From: Candidatus Methanomethylicia archaeon
GTDB lineage: Archaea > Thermoproteota > Methanomethylicia > CALHIW01
Reading direction: 5' to 3'
DNA: 36,614 nt
Assembly (NCBI GenBank): GCA_938030905.1
Contig: CALHIW010000034.1
Location: 1 to 36,614, forward strand
Of the stretch, positions 19,029 through 28,970 are shown one piece after another; the first letter of the stretch is position 1, and every line of letters begins with the position of its first letter. Made by a program: the position numbers and the translations under genes. The notes under the pieces are model-generated. The model saw only the letters and a list, made by a program, of their open reading frames with translations, did not search any database and was not told where the DNA came from.

Positions 19029-19961
19029 CTACTCTAAATAGCCTAGCTTTACAGGTATATTTAGTATTTTATCTCTTCTAATAATAGTTACCTCAATAAT
19101 ATCTTCAATATTCATTCTCTCAATTATTGACTTTAACTTCTCTGTACAGTTCACTTCTCTACCACTAATTGCAGTTATAATATCTCCAGGCTGAATACCG
19201 TAGTAGCCTGCAGGCCCGTTTGGAGCAACATCTATGACCAAACATCCCTTACTTACTGGTAATCCGTAATACTCAGCCATTTTTTCATTTATATCAATAC
19301 CTTGAACGCCAATCCAAGGTCTTAATACCCTTCCATAATTTATAAGGTCGCTAACAACTTTCTTAGCTGTGTTTATTGGTATTGCAAACCCAATTCCTTG
19401 AGCAAATGGAATTATAGCTGTATTTACACCAACTACTTCTCCATTAAGATTTATAAGAGGCCCACCTGAATTTCCAGGATTAATATGGGCATCTGTCTGA
19501 ATCATATCCTCAAAGACTCCTCTCTCAGATTTTATTGTTCTTCTTAATGCACTTACAACACCAATAGTAACTGTAGGCTCTCCTAGTAGACCAAGTGGAT
19601 TACCAATAGCTAAAACAATATGCCCAACCTTAAGTTTTAACGAATCTCCAAGTATGGCTGCTGGCAAGTTCTTCATGTTGACCTTTAGTAATGCTAGATC
19701 TGTTCCCCGATCAATACCTACAACCACACCTCTTAACACCTTACCTCCACTTAATGCAACCTCTACATGCTCTACTCTCTCAACAACATGATAGTTGGTT
19801 AATATGTATCCATTTTCATCTATAATAATTCCTGAGCCTAGGCCTGTTATAGGTATGGGTTGTAGAAAGTAGTCATAAGCAATTCTCAAACTTCCTACAG
19901 CAACAACAGATGGACTTACTTTTTCAACAGCTTTAGCTATAAATTCATCCCATGAATTCAT
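19029..19961 (-). CDS. HtrA/DegP-type trypsin-like serine protease with PDZ domain, no obvious signal peptide
   Basis: Catalytic triad contexts NYHVVE (H), TDLALLKV (D), NPGNSGGPL (S); PDZ VAPNGPAGYYGIQPGDIITAISGREV. Confidence 0.93.
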   Translation of the reverse strand: MNSWDEFIAKAVEKVSPSVVAVGSLRIAYDYFLQPIPITGLGSGIIIDENGYILTNYHVVERVEHVEVALSGGKVLRGVVVGIDRGTDLALLKVNMKNLPAAILGDSLKLKVGHIVLAIGNPLGLLGEPTVTIGVVSALRRTIKSERGVFEDMIQTDAHINPGNSGGPLINLNGEVVGVNTAIIPFAQGIGFAIPINTAKKVVSDLINYGRVLRPWIGVQGIDINEKMAEYYGLPVSKGCLVIDVAPNGPAGYYGIQPGDIITAISGREVNCTEKLKSIIERMNIEDIIEVTIIRRDKILNIPVKLGYLE

Positions 19962-20389
19962 ACTAACTTAACTATTTATAATTTTAACCCTAATTTATAA
20001 ATTTTAGCCTTAACATCTTGGATTTTAGTGGTTTGAAAGCAAAATGTAGTATGTTAAACTGATACGCTTAGTATTGCAAGTACTGTATGTAGAGTGGAAT
20101 TAAGCTATAGACCTTAGATTTCCTACAATAAGTTTCAATAAATCCACAAAAGTAAATGGCAAAATAGAAAACTTAAGTCAATATACTATTCTAAACAATT
20201 TCTAGCAAGCATATGAGTGTTAAAGCGTGTTAGATTGAGACTTAACTTGGCAAAGACTACATGAAATACTATAATGCATTGTAAACCTAAGCCGTAAGCT
20301 ATTCTGCACCTTAAATTTATAGAATCTAAGATCTAAAGGAGTATTTACAGCTTGAGCTACATATGTCTATTAAAGATTATACAACTACC

Positions 20390-21766
20390 CTAATTTATTG
20401 AAATAAAGGAGTTAATAATATTATTGACCTTAGTTTTAATATAGCTGGGTATTATCCCTTCACTATATAGCTTATTAAATTCCTCTAAATCTAAAATTTT
20501 AACTTCTCCGTTTGGTAGTATGACAATGTCTATAATTAAATCTATATATTTAATGCACTTGTATGTTATTTCTGGCGGTGTGTTTATATTGATGTATCTG
20601 CCCCTTAATGTATTATTTTTTGAGTAGTAGTTATGTGTAATAATCCATTCATTTGGCTTAACCTCCATTATATCATAATCCCCCTCCTCCTTAGAGATGT
20701 TTAATCCATCATACCTGCCACCACCAGTTAGCCTCCTCCTCAGAACCAGTCTTTCCCTACTTATTTCTATGATTGAGCCTGGAGTTAAACTTATAATTTC
20801 CCCTGAAGGTTTAATATGTAATATTTTAACTTTACCCCTTTGTTTTAATAGTTCAATCATGAATTCATGTAGATTTCTTGATACCCAATCTACATTAAGC
20901 TCATTAAGTATTTTTTCGGCAAAATCAACAAGTACTGATCCTATTTTTCCACTTGATTTATAGATATGATGTTTATATACTGTTGGTATAACCTTACTTC
21001 TAACTTTATCCAGCTCTATTTTAGTAGTTGATGGAAAAATAACTCTAGCAATGTATTCTCCCTCAATTAACTCCGTATATGGTGTTTTTTCAGAATTTTT
21101 AAGTATCTCTTTAGCTTTTTCATGGAGATTCTTTAACTCCCCTATCAATGAGACTGTATCAGCATACTGTGCTGAGCTTCTCCACTTAACACCCCATCCC
21201 TCCCTTTTAAAGAGTAATCCTAATGAAATTAATTCTCTTTTAATGTTATGGTCCTTGATGTGCCTGCTTACAATAACCTTATTATCTTGAATTAAATACG
21301 CATATCTTCCCTTAATCCATAGATTACTTGAAAGTTTTAAGTAGTTGCTATGTGTAAAAGATGTTTTAGCAATAGATACTGTAGTAACATCTCCTATCTT
21401 AAAGTCTCCCTTTAAAACACCATATATACCTGGTTTAACCTCAATTATGTATTCGCCGTTTCTAAAATTTTTAACAATACCCTTAACAATAGAGTGTATA
21501 GGCATTAAACATTTTAAAACAATAACTTCTGGAAAATGTGTTTTTAGCTTTTCTAATATTTCCTCTACAGCTCTACGTAAACCAATAATTACAATTCCAT
21601 CCTTACTTTCTAAATCTTTAATAGTGATATCGGGGGCCTCTCTTAAATCTGTAAGCTTAAATCTATCGATAATGATTTTAGTTGGTTGAACAATTTTAAA
21701 TCCCCAATCCATGCAAAGCCTAGTTATAGTAGTGGCGTAAATTCCTCTAACTCTAACATTAAACAT
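20390..21766 (-). CDS. FAU-1-like RNA-binding/putative RNase E/G-type protein with C-terminal DUF402
   Basis: N-terminal YATTITRLCMDWGFKIVQPT..., S1-like IVKGIVKNFRNGEYIIEVKPGIYGVLKG, C-terminal DUF402-like YIDLIIDIVILPNGEVKILDLEEFNKLYSEGIIP. Confidence 0.7.
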   Translation of the reverse strand: MFNVRVRGIYATTITRLCMDWGFKIVQPTKIIIDRFKLTDLREAPDITIKDLESKDGIVIIGLRRAVEEILEKLKTHFPEVIVLKCLMPIHSIVKGIVKNFRNGEYIIEVKPGIYGVLKGDFKIGDVTTVSIAKTSFTHSNYLKLSSNLWIKGRYAYLIQDNKVIVSRHIKDHNIKRELISLGLLFKREGWGVKWRSSAQYADTVSLIGELKNLHEKAKEILKNSEKTPYTELIEGEYIARVIFPSTTKIELDKVRSKVIPTVYKHHIYKSSGKIGSVLVDFAEKILNELNVDWVSRNLHEFMIELLKQRGKVKILHIKPSGEIISLTPGSIIEISRERLVLRRRLTGGGRYDGLNISKEEGDYDIMEVKPNEWIITHNYYSKNNTLRGRYININTPPEITYKCIKYIDLIIDIVILPNGEVKILDLEEFNKLYSEGIIPSYIKTKVNNIINSFISIN

Positions 21767-21881
21767 TTAAACACCTAGATTTTAAAGAATTCCTACTTAA
21801 ATTCTTTTAAATCTAATTATGGTTTCTATAGGTAAAAAGCAGTATTGTAGATGTATTTCTGGAGGAATAGATTGTGTTTAA

Positions 21882-22196
21882 TTGTTAAAATGTATCGTAA
21901 TTGTTAAAGATATTAGCAGATACATAATTCTGATTAAGATGATAGATGAGGTTAAGACTGTTCGCGAAGAGAATAGAAAGCTTATGGCTGAAGCAAGAAG
22001 AGTGGTTGTTGAAACATATAGACTCATAGCCTCACTTGAATTGCTAGGTGATTTTAGGAAACTTATTATAACTGCTTTTGGAAACGTGTTTGAACTAGAT
22101 AGTTTAAACTCTTTAAATATATTTGTATCTTCCAGTATTTCAGATATTGGAGTTGAGGAAGTTATTAGAGAGGTTCTAGAGTGTATTTCAACATAG
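21882..22196 (+). CDS. Small hypothetical protein (start may be 21942)
   Basis: ORF MIDEVKTVREENRKLMAEARRVVVETYRLIASLELLGDFRKLIITAFGNVFELD...; no family recognised. Confidence 0.45.
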   Translation: MLKCIVIVKDISRYIILIKMIDEVKTVREENRKLMAEARRVVVETYRLIASLELLGDFRKLIITAFGNVFELDSLNSLNIFVSSSISDIGVEEVIREVLECIST

Positions 22197-22203
22197 TAGT
22201 TTA

Positions 22204-22233
22204 ACTATATTTAAATATATACTTAAATATAGT
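22204..22233. terminator. Perfect 11-bp inverted repeat between convergent genes
   Basis: ACTATATTTAA-ATATATAC-TTAAATATAGT located 8 nt after the + strand ORF stop and 7 nt before the convergent - strand gene end. Confidence 0.35.
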
Positions 22234-22239
22234 ATTGTA

Positions 22240-23634
22240 TTAAGCATTATATATGCAGCCTGGATCAGGAGCCATGTAGTCATTAAAGTATGCATATGCT
22301 CTTGCTCTACATCCACCGCAAACATACCTATACTTACATACTCCACAGTTTCCTTTCAGTAGATCTTTATTTCTTAGTTTTATAAATACTTCACTATTAT
22401 CCCATAAACACTCAAAATCATCAGTAAGGATATTTCCAACTCTTACTGGTAAGAATACGCATGGTTGAATAACTCCATCGGGCTCTATTGCGCAATAGTT
22501 TCTTCCAGCTCCACATCCGCCAACAAACTCACTTAGCTCTATAAGTCTACCTGGAAGCTTCATTGAGTAGAAATGTGTTGGTACTATAGTTTCACCAATA
22601 TTCTTTGAATTTACCAGTGCAATACGTGCAAACTGTGGGGCTGTGGTTAAAACGGTTAAGTCTCCTTTTAAAGCTTCAATCCATAGGCTTTTAAGCAACT
22701 TCTCCCTTTCACTTGGTGAGAGATCAAGATCAATTTCCCCCCCTCCCCTACCTGTAGGTATGAAGTTATACGCCATAAACCAGTTAACTTTAAGTCTTCT
22801 ACATAAATCTATAATGTCACTAACTTCATAAATGTTTAGCTTAGTTACTGTTGTTGCTACTTCAACAAACATTCCCGACTCAAGAGCGTTTTTTATTCCA
22901 TCAATAACTCTATTAAAAACTCCATTTACCCCCCTGAAGCCATCATGTGTTTTAGAGTTTGCCCCATCAAGACTAATCTGTAAGTATCCAACTCCACTAT
23001 TTTTAAGCTTCTCAACGTTTTCCCTAGTTAAAGTAGTACCATTTGTAGCTATTGCTGTAAATATGCCGTATTCCCTACATAGTTTTAAAACATCAAATAT
23101 ATCATTTCTCACTAATGGTTCCCCGCCTGAGAATGCTATTGATGGTATACCAAAATCTCCAAGAATACTAACAACTCTTAGAGCCTCCTTCCTCCCCATT
23201 TCGTTTTTTAAAGGTTTACCAGCATTACTATAGCAGTGTTTACATTTAAGATTACATGCGTAAGTATAATCCCACACAGTTAGGAATGGTGCTCCTGGTG
23301 TAAACGGTCTTTGTACACCATACTTAGCAATCCCCATAAGAACACAGGCAAATCCCCTCCTCCAATATGGATCCTTAATTTTCCTCCTTATTTTCCATTC
23401 AGATACTCCAAAGCCTTTAGCTCCTCTTTCAATAATCTTATTAATTATCGGATAAACAAGATGCCTACATGTAAAGCAAGCATTACTTCTAATATTTGTG
23501 TAAAACTGTAAAGCTACCTCTATCCGTTTTTCCTTATCTTTTAGGCATCGTCCAGTTAAGTATTTAAGTATGAATTTAAAGTTACCTAGCCTACTTAAGC
23601 CTCCAATATAGCTTATAGCCTCAATATCAGGCAC
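22240..23634 (-). CDS. Radical SAM/SPASM domain protein
   Basis: CNLKCKHCYS radical SAM motif, SGGEPLV, C-terminal SPASM cysteines (CGAGRNYCAIEPDGVIQPC...CGVCKYRYVCGGCRARAY). Confidence 0.93.
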   Translation of the reverse strand: MPDIEAISYIGGLSRLGNFKFILKYLTGRCLKDKEKRIEVALQFYTNIRSNACFTCRHLVYPIINKIIERGAKGFGVSEWKIRRKIKDPYWRRGFACVLMGIAKYGVQRPFTPGAPFLTVWDYTYACNLKCKHCYSNAGKPLKNEMGRKEALRVVSILGDFGIPSIAFSGGEPLVRNDIFDVLKLCREYGIFTAIATNGTTLTRENVEKLKNSGVGYLQISLDGANSKTHDGFRGVNGVFNRVIDGIKNALESGMFVEVATTVTKLNIYEVSDIIDLCRRLKVNWFMAYNFIPTGRGGGEIDLDLSPSEREKLLKSLWIEALKGDLTVLTTAPQFARIALVNSKNIGETIVPTHFYSMKLPGRLIELSEFVGGCGAGRNYCAIEPDGVIQPCVFLPVRVGNILTDDFECLWDNSEVFIKLRNKDLLKGNCGVCKYRYVCGGCRARAYAYFNDYMAPDPGCIYNA

Positions 23635-23670
23635 AAGTATTAATATTCGGAAAACGTATAAAATTTTTGG

Positions 23671-24066
23671 CTAAAATCTAATAATGTACGGCGCTTCTTC
23701 TACAAGTCTTCTCAACACTGAGAACATCAACTCACTTATACCTAAAACTACACTTACAATTATTACTGCTACTAGAAATGTAAATGTTGAAAGTATGGTT
23801 ATTGCAAATGCTGAAATCCACCCTACTCCAAATATTGATTTTACAGCCCATAGCCAAAGTATTAATGCTAATAAAATACTTAATGAACCAAGTAGCGGAG
23901 TGGAAAGTATAAGTGAGGTAAACACTAGAATTGGCCCAATAATTGATATAAATAATGACCCAACAAATGTAGCTTTACTTCCAACAACTATTCTTGCAGC
24001 CATCCACATCGCAAAGGCAGCTGTTAACCATCCAACAATTAAGCTAATTATAGCTATTGAAATCAT
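23671..24066 (-). CDS. Small integral membrane protein, ~4 TM
   Basis: Hydrophobic 131-aa ORF co-oriented with and 36 nt upstream of the SPASM gene. Confidence 0.6.
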   Translation of the reverse strand: MISIAIISLIVGWLTAAFAMWMAARIVVGSKATFVGSLFISIIGPILVFTSLILSTPLLGSLSILLALILWLWAVKSIFGVGWISAFAITILSTFTFLVAVIIVSVVLGISELMFSVLRRLVEEAPYIIRF

Positions 24067-24109
24067 AACTTTAATCTCTCCCTACTCAATTTAAATGTTT
24101 CTACTTGAT

Positions 24110-24158
24110 AAACCATCTTGTGAACTTAAGTATGTTTAATTACTTTATATTGGTATTG
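24110..24158. repeat. ~49-bp dispersed repeat, copy 1
   Basis: AAACCATCTTGTGAACTTAAGTATGTTTAATTACTTTATATTGGTATTG; matches 30676-30725. Confidence 0.65.
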
Positions 24159-24647
24159 TTTCTATGAGTTCTTAGTATTTATGCCCTCATTAATCCATGT
24201 TTTTAGCAATACTATTGACTTCATAGCATAAATGCATACATACCATTATACTCTCATCATACATGGTATACAATTATCAAAGAACCCAGCTATATCCATA
24301 ATGTATTACTCTCCTAATTAAGTTTTTAACTCCAAACTATTATACTACTGCTTAATCAATATTCTACATAACCTAATACCTATAGTGGTGAATACATTAA
24401 TAATACAGTTGTTTTAGAGTCATATGTAGCCTATCTTCTAATGAATACTATGGTGTAAATGTATTAGCAACATTAACAAATCCATATGTAAAGTACTCTT
24501 CTCAGCAAGAGCTAAAGCACACAATAATCCTAATTTCTAGGACTTATACTAATAGCCTCATCATCAACCATAGTGGCCTTAACCTTCTCCTCACCAAGTT
24601 CAAATAGGAAGCTTAAGGATCATAAACTATGATGTATGGATGCATAG

Positions 24648-25360
24648 CTCTTAATAATGAACTCATCTCTAAACCCCGTATTTTAAGTGTATTGTTATGT
24701 ATGTTATGGGGGTTTGTAGGTTGTTGCTAGTTTTTCATATCTATTATTTAAGGCTTTAAGCTTAGATTCTCTCAATATTAGACTTCACCTTCCTTTAATC
24801 TCAGCATTGATGTTTAGGCTTCTCTCCATTTCTAGGGTTTAGAGACATATTGTCTCCATATTAATGGATTATAGCCTATCTCTATAGCCTCAGTATCATA
24901 TGTGAAATCTATGTAAAGCTCTTCTGGAGGTTTCTAAGCCTCCGAATCTTGTTAAACGTTTTGAGTTCATTTCCAGGCCTTAGAGCTATGCTTAAAGATA
25001 TTGATTCCCATCCACGATACATGGATTTAAGCATAAAAGGCCTAAATCCATCAGAGCTCATCCTCTATTTAGTTTCTACTGTTAAGCTATCTATACATAC
25101 CCTACCAGCCCCATAGATGTAGAATCCTGAATACTCTATCCCATAACCCTCTTCTCAAGCGCTTAAGCTTCCTCCAGGCAGTCTTATGTGAACCATACCT
25201 AGTAGACTATCCATCTACAACCAGTAACAAGCACATAAAGCATCCACTTATGATACACTTATCATTAACCCCAACCTATCTAGCCCTAGATGAAAGGAGA
25301 ATTTAATAAAGCCCCATTTCTCACCAGAAAATCCTCTAAACTCCATAACAAAACCTTACA
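24648..25360 (-). pseudogene. IS5-like transposase relic, copy B
   Basis: Minus-strand fragments RYGSHKTAWRKLKRL-like, AGRVCIDSLTVETK, SIALRPGNE, NIERI...LNNRYEKLATTYKPPITYITIHLKYGV in mixed frames; ~160-bp start strongly similar to 11690-11850. Confidence 0.65.
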
Positions 25361-26081
25361 AAGAAAAGCCTAAAAGTTTAGAAACAAATTCAATAATAAG
25401 CTTAGAATATTTAAATCTATCTGTATGAGTGGAAATATGTAAGCATCATAACAATAAGAGTAAATGGAATCCCTTCCCTAATAAACTTAGGGGCTCCAAC
25501 TATATCTTCACCATAAGTAAAGGATGAAAAACCAAGTAAAGCTAAATTTCACGAAGTGTTGGGAGACGCAGCAATTCAAGGAGTTAAATTATATTAAGCT
25601 ATTAATACTCTACCACTCAGTAGCTTGATTCTTATATTCAGAAGAAGTACTCATCTATTGATGCTAGGATAGAATGTATCTTGCTGACTTAGGCCATTAA
25701 CTACATTGCTTTCACATCTAAAGTTCACAGGGTCTTAAAATAGTAGAAGAAGTTGTATATCCCCATATATGAACTGAAAGACACTAATTAAAGCATACTA
25801 CAAGTAATAGGATACAATATAAACGTAAGCAATCAGTTAAGTTAAGCTATAGACTTCATTGATAGCTTCAAGACTAATAGATATGTAGATATTCAGAGAG
25901 GCAATAGGATATATCTAGTATATAGTTATAAACTCCTCATGGAATATTCTTATTTAGGTCAATCATGAGACTTTCCAATTGATTTCAACCGTGATGAAGA
26001 GGAGCAATTTATAATCCAGTTAGTTTTGGTAGTGGGTATTGCTATAGACTTTTGTTGTACAATGTATTTTAAGTTTATTTG

Positions 26082-27578
26082 TTAAAATCTATTCTCATAA
26101 TGCTTTAGAAAACTTCTTGATTTGAACTTAAAGTAGTTTACTACTATTTTCAGAAGAATATTTAATAGTATTCGATATGGCTCTTTTAGGTAGAATTTTG
26201 AAAGTATATCTTCAGCCCAATGTATGCTGTGTTTGAAGCATTTAATTAGAAGCTCTTCATGTACCTCCTTAATATTTAATATTTTAAACCAGTTTTTATC
26301 TTTTAATGTTCCCATTGGTACAAAGAACATTGGAACTATAAGACTTCGATACTTCTTCAATTTATCCATAAGCTCTATTGTTTCTAAAACATCCTCTTCA
26401 GTTTCACCTGGAAGACCTATTATGATAGTTGCAGCTGGTATAATTCTATGCTCATGCATTATCGCGAATGCATCCTCAACAACTTCAGGCCATGTTTCAG
26501 ATGAATATGGTGAAGTCTTCATAGGCATAATTCTCCTAGCTAGCTTTACCGATCCTGTTTCTATTCCAACTTCTACTCCAATCCAGCTTTGCCCACTATC
26601 ATATATTATTTCAGTTAGTTTTGAGATGAGTTTAAAGTTTTCTTGACCATATTTTACGGTTGATAAGCTTACATGACTCCAAGCAATACTCATATAGTAT
26701 TTTTTAACGAGTTTATGGAGTTTTATTAGCGGTTCTGGTTTAGGTTTCACTCCATTACTACCATACAGTAATAAATCTTCAGCATGAAGTATTCCCTTTC
26801 TTATACCTGCTAAACTATTTACTTTAAGCTCTCTCTCTATCATGTCAAAAGTATATATTCTAAGCGGTCTAAGAGTTACACTACAAAATCTACATCCACG
26901 TGGACACCCCCTCATAACTTCAATAAGTCCATTAACTGATGGATACTTTATTAACGGTATTTCATCAAGTCTAGGTGTATCGTTTAAGTTGACCTGTATA
27001 TATTTAGGTACAGAGTCTCCATTCAGTATTTTTTGAGTTATGTGGGCTATAATTTTATCAGCCTCCCCATCAATAATTGTTGAAACCCTATACTTCTCTA
27101 TTAGCTTAGGTACGTATAGCCATTGCCATGCCGCAGGTCCTCCAATAACAATCTTAATATCTCTATTTCTTACTGCTTGTGTAAATTTCTCCATAAATTT
27201 ACAGAAGCTTCTAGCATTTATGGGCTCTCTACCTGTAATCATCATCCATTCGCAGCTTGGTGGTCCTAATGCAAAATAGTCATGATGCCCCATCATAACT
27301 ATTCTAGCTTTATTTAAATGCTTATATATGTGATCTGGATCTATAATGGCTGCTTTAAACCCAGCGTTTTGAAGCGCTGCTTCGATTTTTCTTAAGCCAT
27401 ATGGTGCTTGAATAGGTCTACCTATTTTATCAACTTTAACTTTAGGAGCTGCAAGCCACATCCAGATGGGTTCAGGCAATCCCATTGATGGACTTGTAGT
27501 TAAAAATCCTAGAAATTCATTACTATGATGGTTACTCATCATTGTTCTATCACTAGTTATAATAATATCGTAACTCAT
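26082..27578 (-). CDS. B12-binding-domain radical SAM protein
   Basis: N-terminal B12-binding-like region, MRGCPRGCRFCSVTLRP (CxxxCxxC), PAATIIIGLPGETEEDVLETIELM. Confidence 0.88.
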   Translation of the reverse strand: MSYDIIITSDRTMMSNHHSNEFLGFLTTSPSMGLPEPIWMWLAAPKVKVDKIGRPIQAPYGLRKIEAALQNAGFKAAIIDPDHIYKHLNKARIVMMGHHDYFALGPPSCEWMMITGREPINARSFCKFMEKFTQAVRNRDIKIVIGGPAAWQWLYVPKLIEKYRVSTIIDGEADKIIAHITQKILNGDSVPKYIQVNLNDTPRLDEIPLIKYPSVNGLIEVMRGCPRGCRFCSVTLRPLRIYTFDMIERELKVNSLAGIRKGILHAEDLLLYGSNGVKPKPEPLIKLHKLVKKYYMSIAWSHVSLSTVKYGQENFKLISKLTEIIYDSGQSWIGVEVGIETGSVKLARRIMPMKTSPYSSETWPEVVEDAFAIMHEHRIIPAATIIIGLPGETEEDVLETIELMDKLKKYRSLIVPMFFVPMGTLKDKNWFKILNIKEVHEELLIKCFKHSIHWAEDILSKFYLKEPYRILLNILLKIVVNYFKFKSRSFLKHYENRF

Positions 27579-27613
27579 TAAACTACCTTACCTTGATAGC
27601 GATTATTAACTAC

Positions 27614-27638
27614 TTTATATTCAAAATCTGAATATAAA
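27614..27638. promoter_or_regulatory. Inverted repeat TTTATATTCA-AAATC-TGAATATAAA between divergent B12-rSAM gene and DtxR pseudogene
   Basis: Perfect 10-bp arms, 5-nt spacer, 35-60 nt upstream of the 27578 start. Confidence 0.45.
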
Positions 27639-27689
27639 TTTTATGTGGTATGCTTAATGTAAATTGGAAGTTTCTTAATTAAAAACGTA

Positions 27690-28370
27690 GTTACTAATAT
27701 ACTGTCTATTGCTGAGGAGTGTCTTGAATCTATATAGAAATATAGAAGCTTGAGAAGAAATATGGTTTAACTAGGACTACTGATTTAGCTAGAATGCTAA
27801 ATGTTACCTTGGCACTATTTCTAAAATGATTAGAATACCTGAGAAAAAGAAATTTACAATTCATGAACATCATAAGGGTGTTAAGCTAACCAGTAAGGAG
27901 ATAGAAGTAGCCATCAATGTTGTGAGAAGACATAGACTCTTAGAAAGTCCTTTTACAAACTTTCTTCAAGTTGATTGGTGTAAAGCCCATAATGAAGCCC
28001 GTAGACTTGAGCATACTCTTTCAAAATATGTTGCAGATCCAGCTAAAAAAGCTTTAAAAACTCCACTACATGTCCTCATGGCAATCTTATTCCTAAGCCT
28101 AATGGTGAGCTTGGTGAGATTTCATACATGCAGCTTTCAAATCCAAATTTGGATGATACTGGTGCTGTTATAAATATTGTTAATGAAAGCTTCAACATAC
28201 TTAAATATCTAGAGACATAGTGCTTACTTTAGGTAGTGTTCTTAAAGTTGTAGACAAGATACCGTTTGATAATCTCTTAATCATAGATATTTATGGAATT
28301 ACAAGAACTCTAAGTCCTACCATTACTTCATCCATAAATGTTAGAAGACGATTACATGAAGAATCTGTTT
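27690..28370 (+). pseudogene. DtxR/MntR-family metal-dependent repressor, multiply disrupted
   Basis: Collinear fragments in three frames: AEECLESI*KY.., TISKMI..PEKKKFTIHEHHKGVKLTSKEIEVAINVVRRHRLLES...LEHTLSKYVADPAKKAL, CPHGNLIPKPNGELGEISYMQLSN, then SH3/FeoA-like VLTLGSVLKVVDKIPFDNLLIIDIYGITRTLSP. Confidence 0.88.
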
Positions 28371-28960
28371 ATTGAAGTTCTTAAGTTGATTAAGGAGCCT
28401 AAATATAGGTTTAGTATTAGTGATGCTTCACATAAACTTAACCAATCTGAACAAGTAATTAGCAAAGTATTAAGGAATGCATTAAATGATGGCTACATAG
28501 TTAAGAGCTCCTATGGCTATCTACTTACAAATAAAGGTGAGAAAGCTATTTCAAATCATAGAGGCAATCATTTACATGGTTCCATTCATAGTCTCTCTAT
28601 TCTAGATCTATTAAGGAGAAGGTTTGAGGATAAAGTTCATAATTTGTATTCTCTATATCTAGACCCCATGGCTTAGATAAGGACTCTATTAAGAATTTAA
28701 CTAGGAATATTCAACAAATACCTTGGGGAATTGAGAACATAGCACTACTAGTAGATTTAAGAGAAGATAATAGAGCTATAGTAGCCCATAATTTTCAGTG
28801 GTAGAGAATTAACTTTAAGATTTGCTGAAATAGTTTTAACTCCAAATGTTGAAGTAAAGATTATTAGAAAGGATCTATGAGGAGTCCAATTAAAATACTT
28901 GTTATAGATATTAGCCTTGCACTTGGCTATGGCATTGCTAGGGGAATATTTGTAAGATAG
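28338..28960 (+). pseudogene. winged-HTH + FeoA-like protein, frameshifted
   Basis: HTH ORF 28338-28676 followed in other frames by ENIALLVDLREDNRAIVAH, GRELTLRFAEIVLTPNVEVKIIRKD, GSMRSPIKILVIDISLALGYGIARGIFVR*. Confidence 0.8.
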
Positions 28961-28970
28961 GTTTAACTCT

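Noticed and set aside
20225-20260. Possible further MITE TIR (ACTTAACTTGGCAAAGAC) and similar GTTAAGTTAAGCTATAG near 25838
   Set aside because: Only short partial similarity and no paired inverted repeat or TSD.
20697-23511. Several track ORFs on the + strand (20697-20963, 21051-21290, 21345-21689, 22643-22831, 22832-23233, 23311-23511)
   Set aside because: Antisense to well-supported minus-strand genes (FAU-1-like and SPASM radical SAM); composition-driven shadows.
26224-27279. Track ORFs 26224-26646, 26842-27036, 27040-27279 on +
   Set aside because: Antisense shadows of the B12-radical SAM gene.
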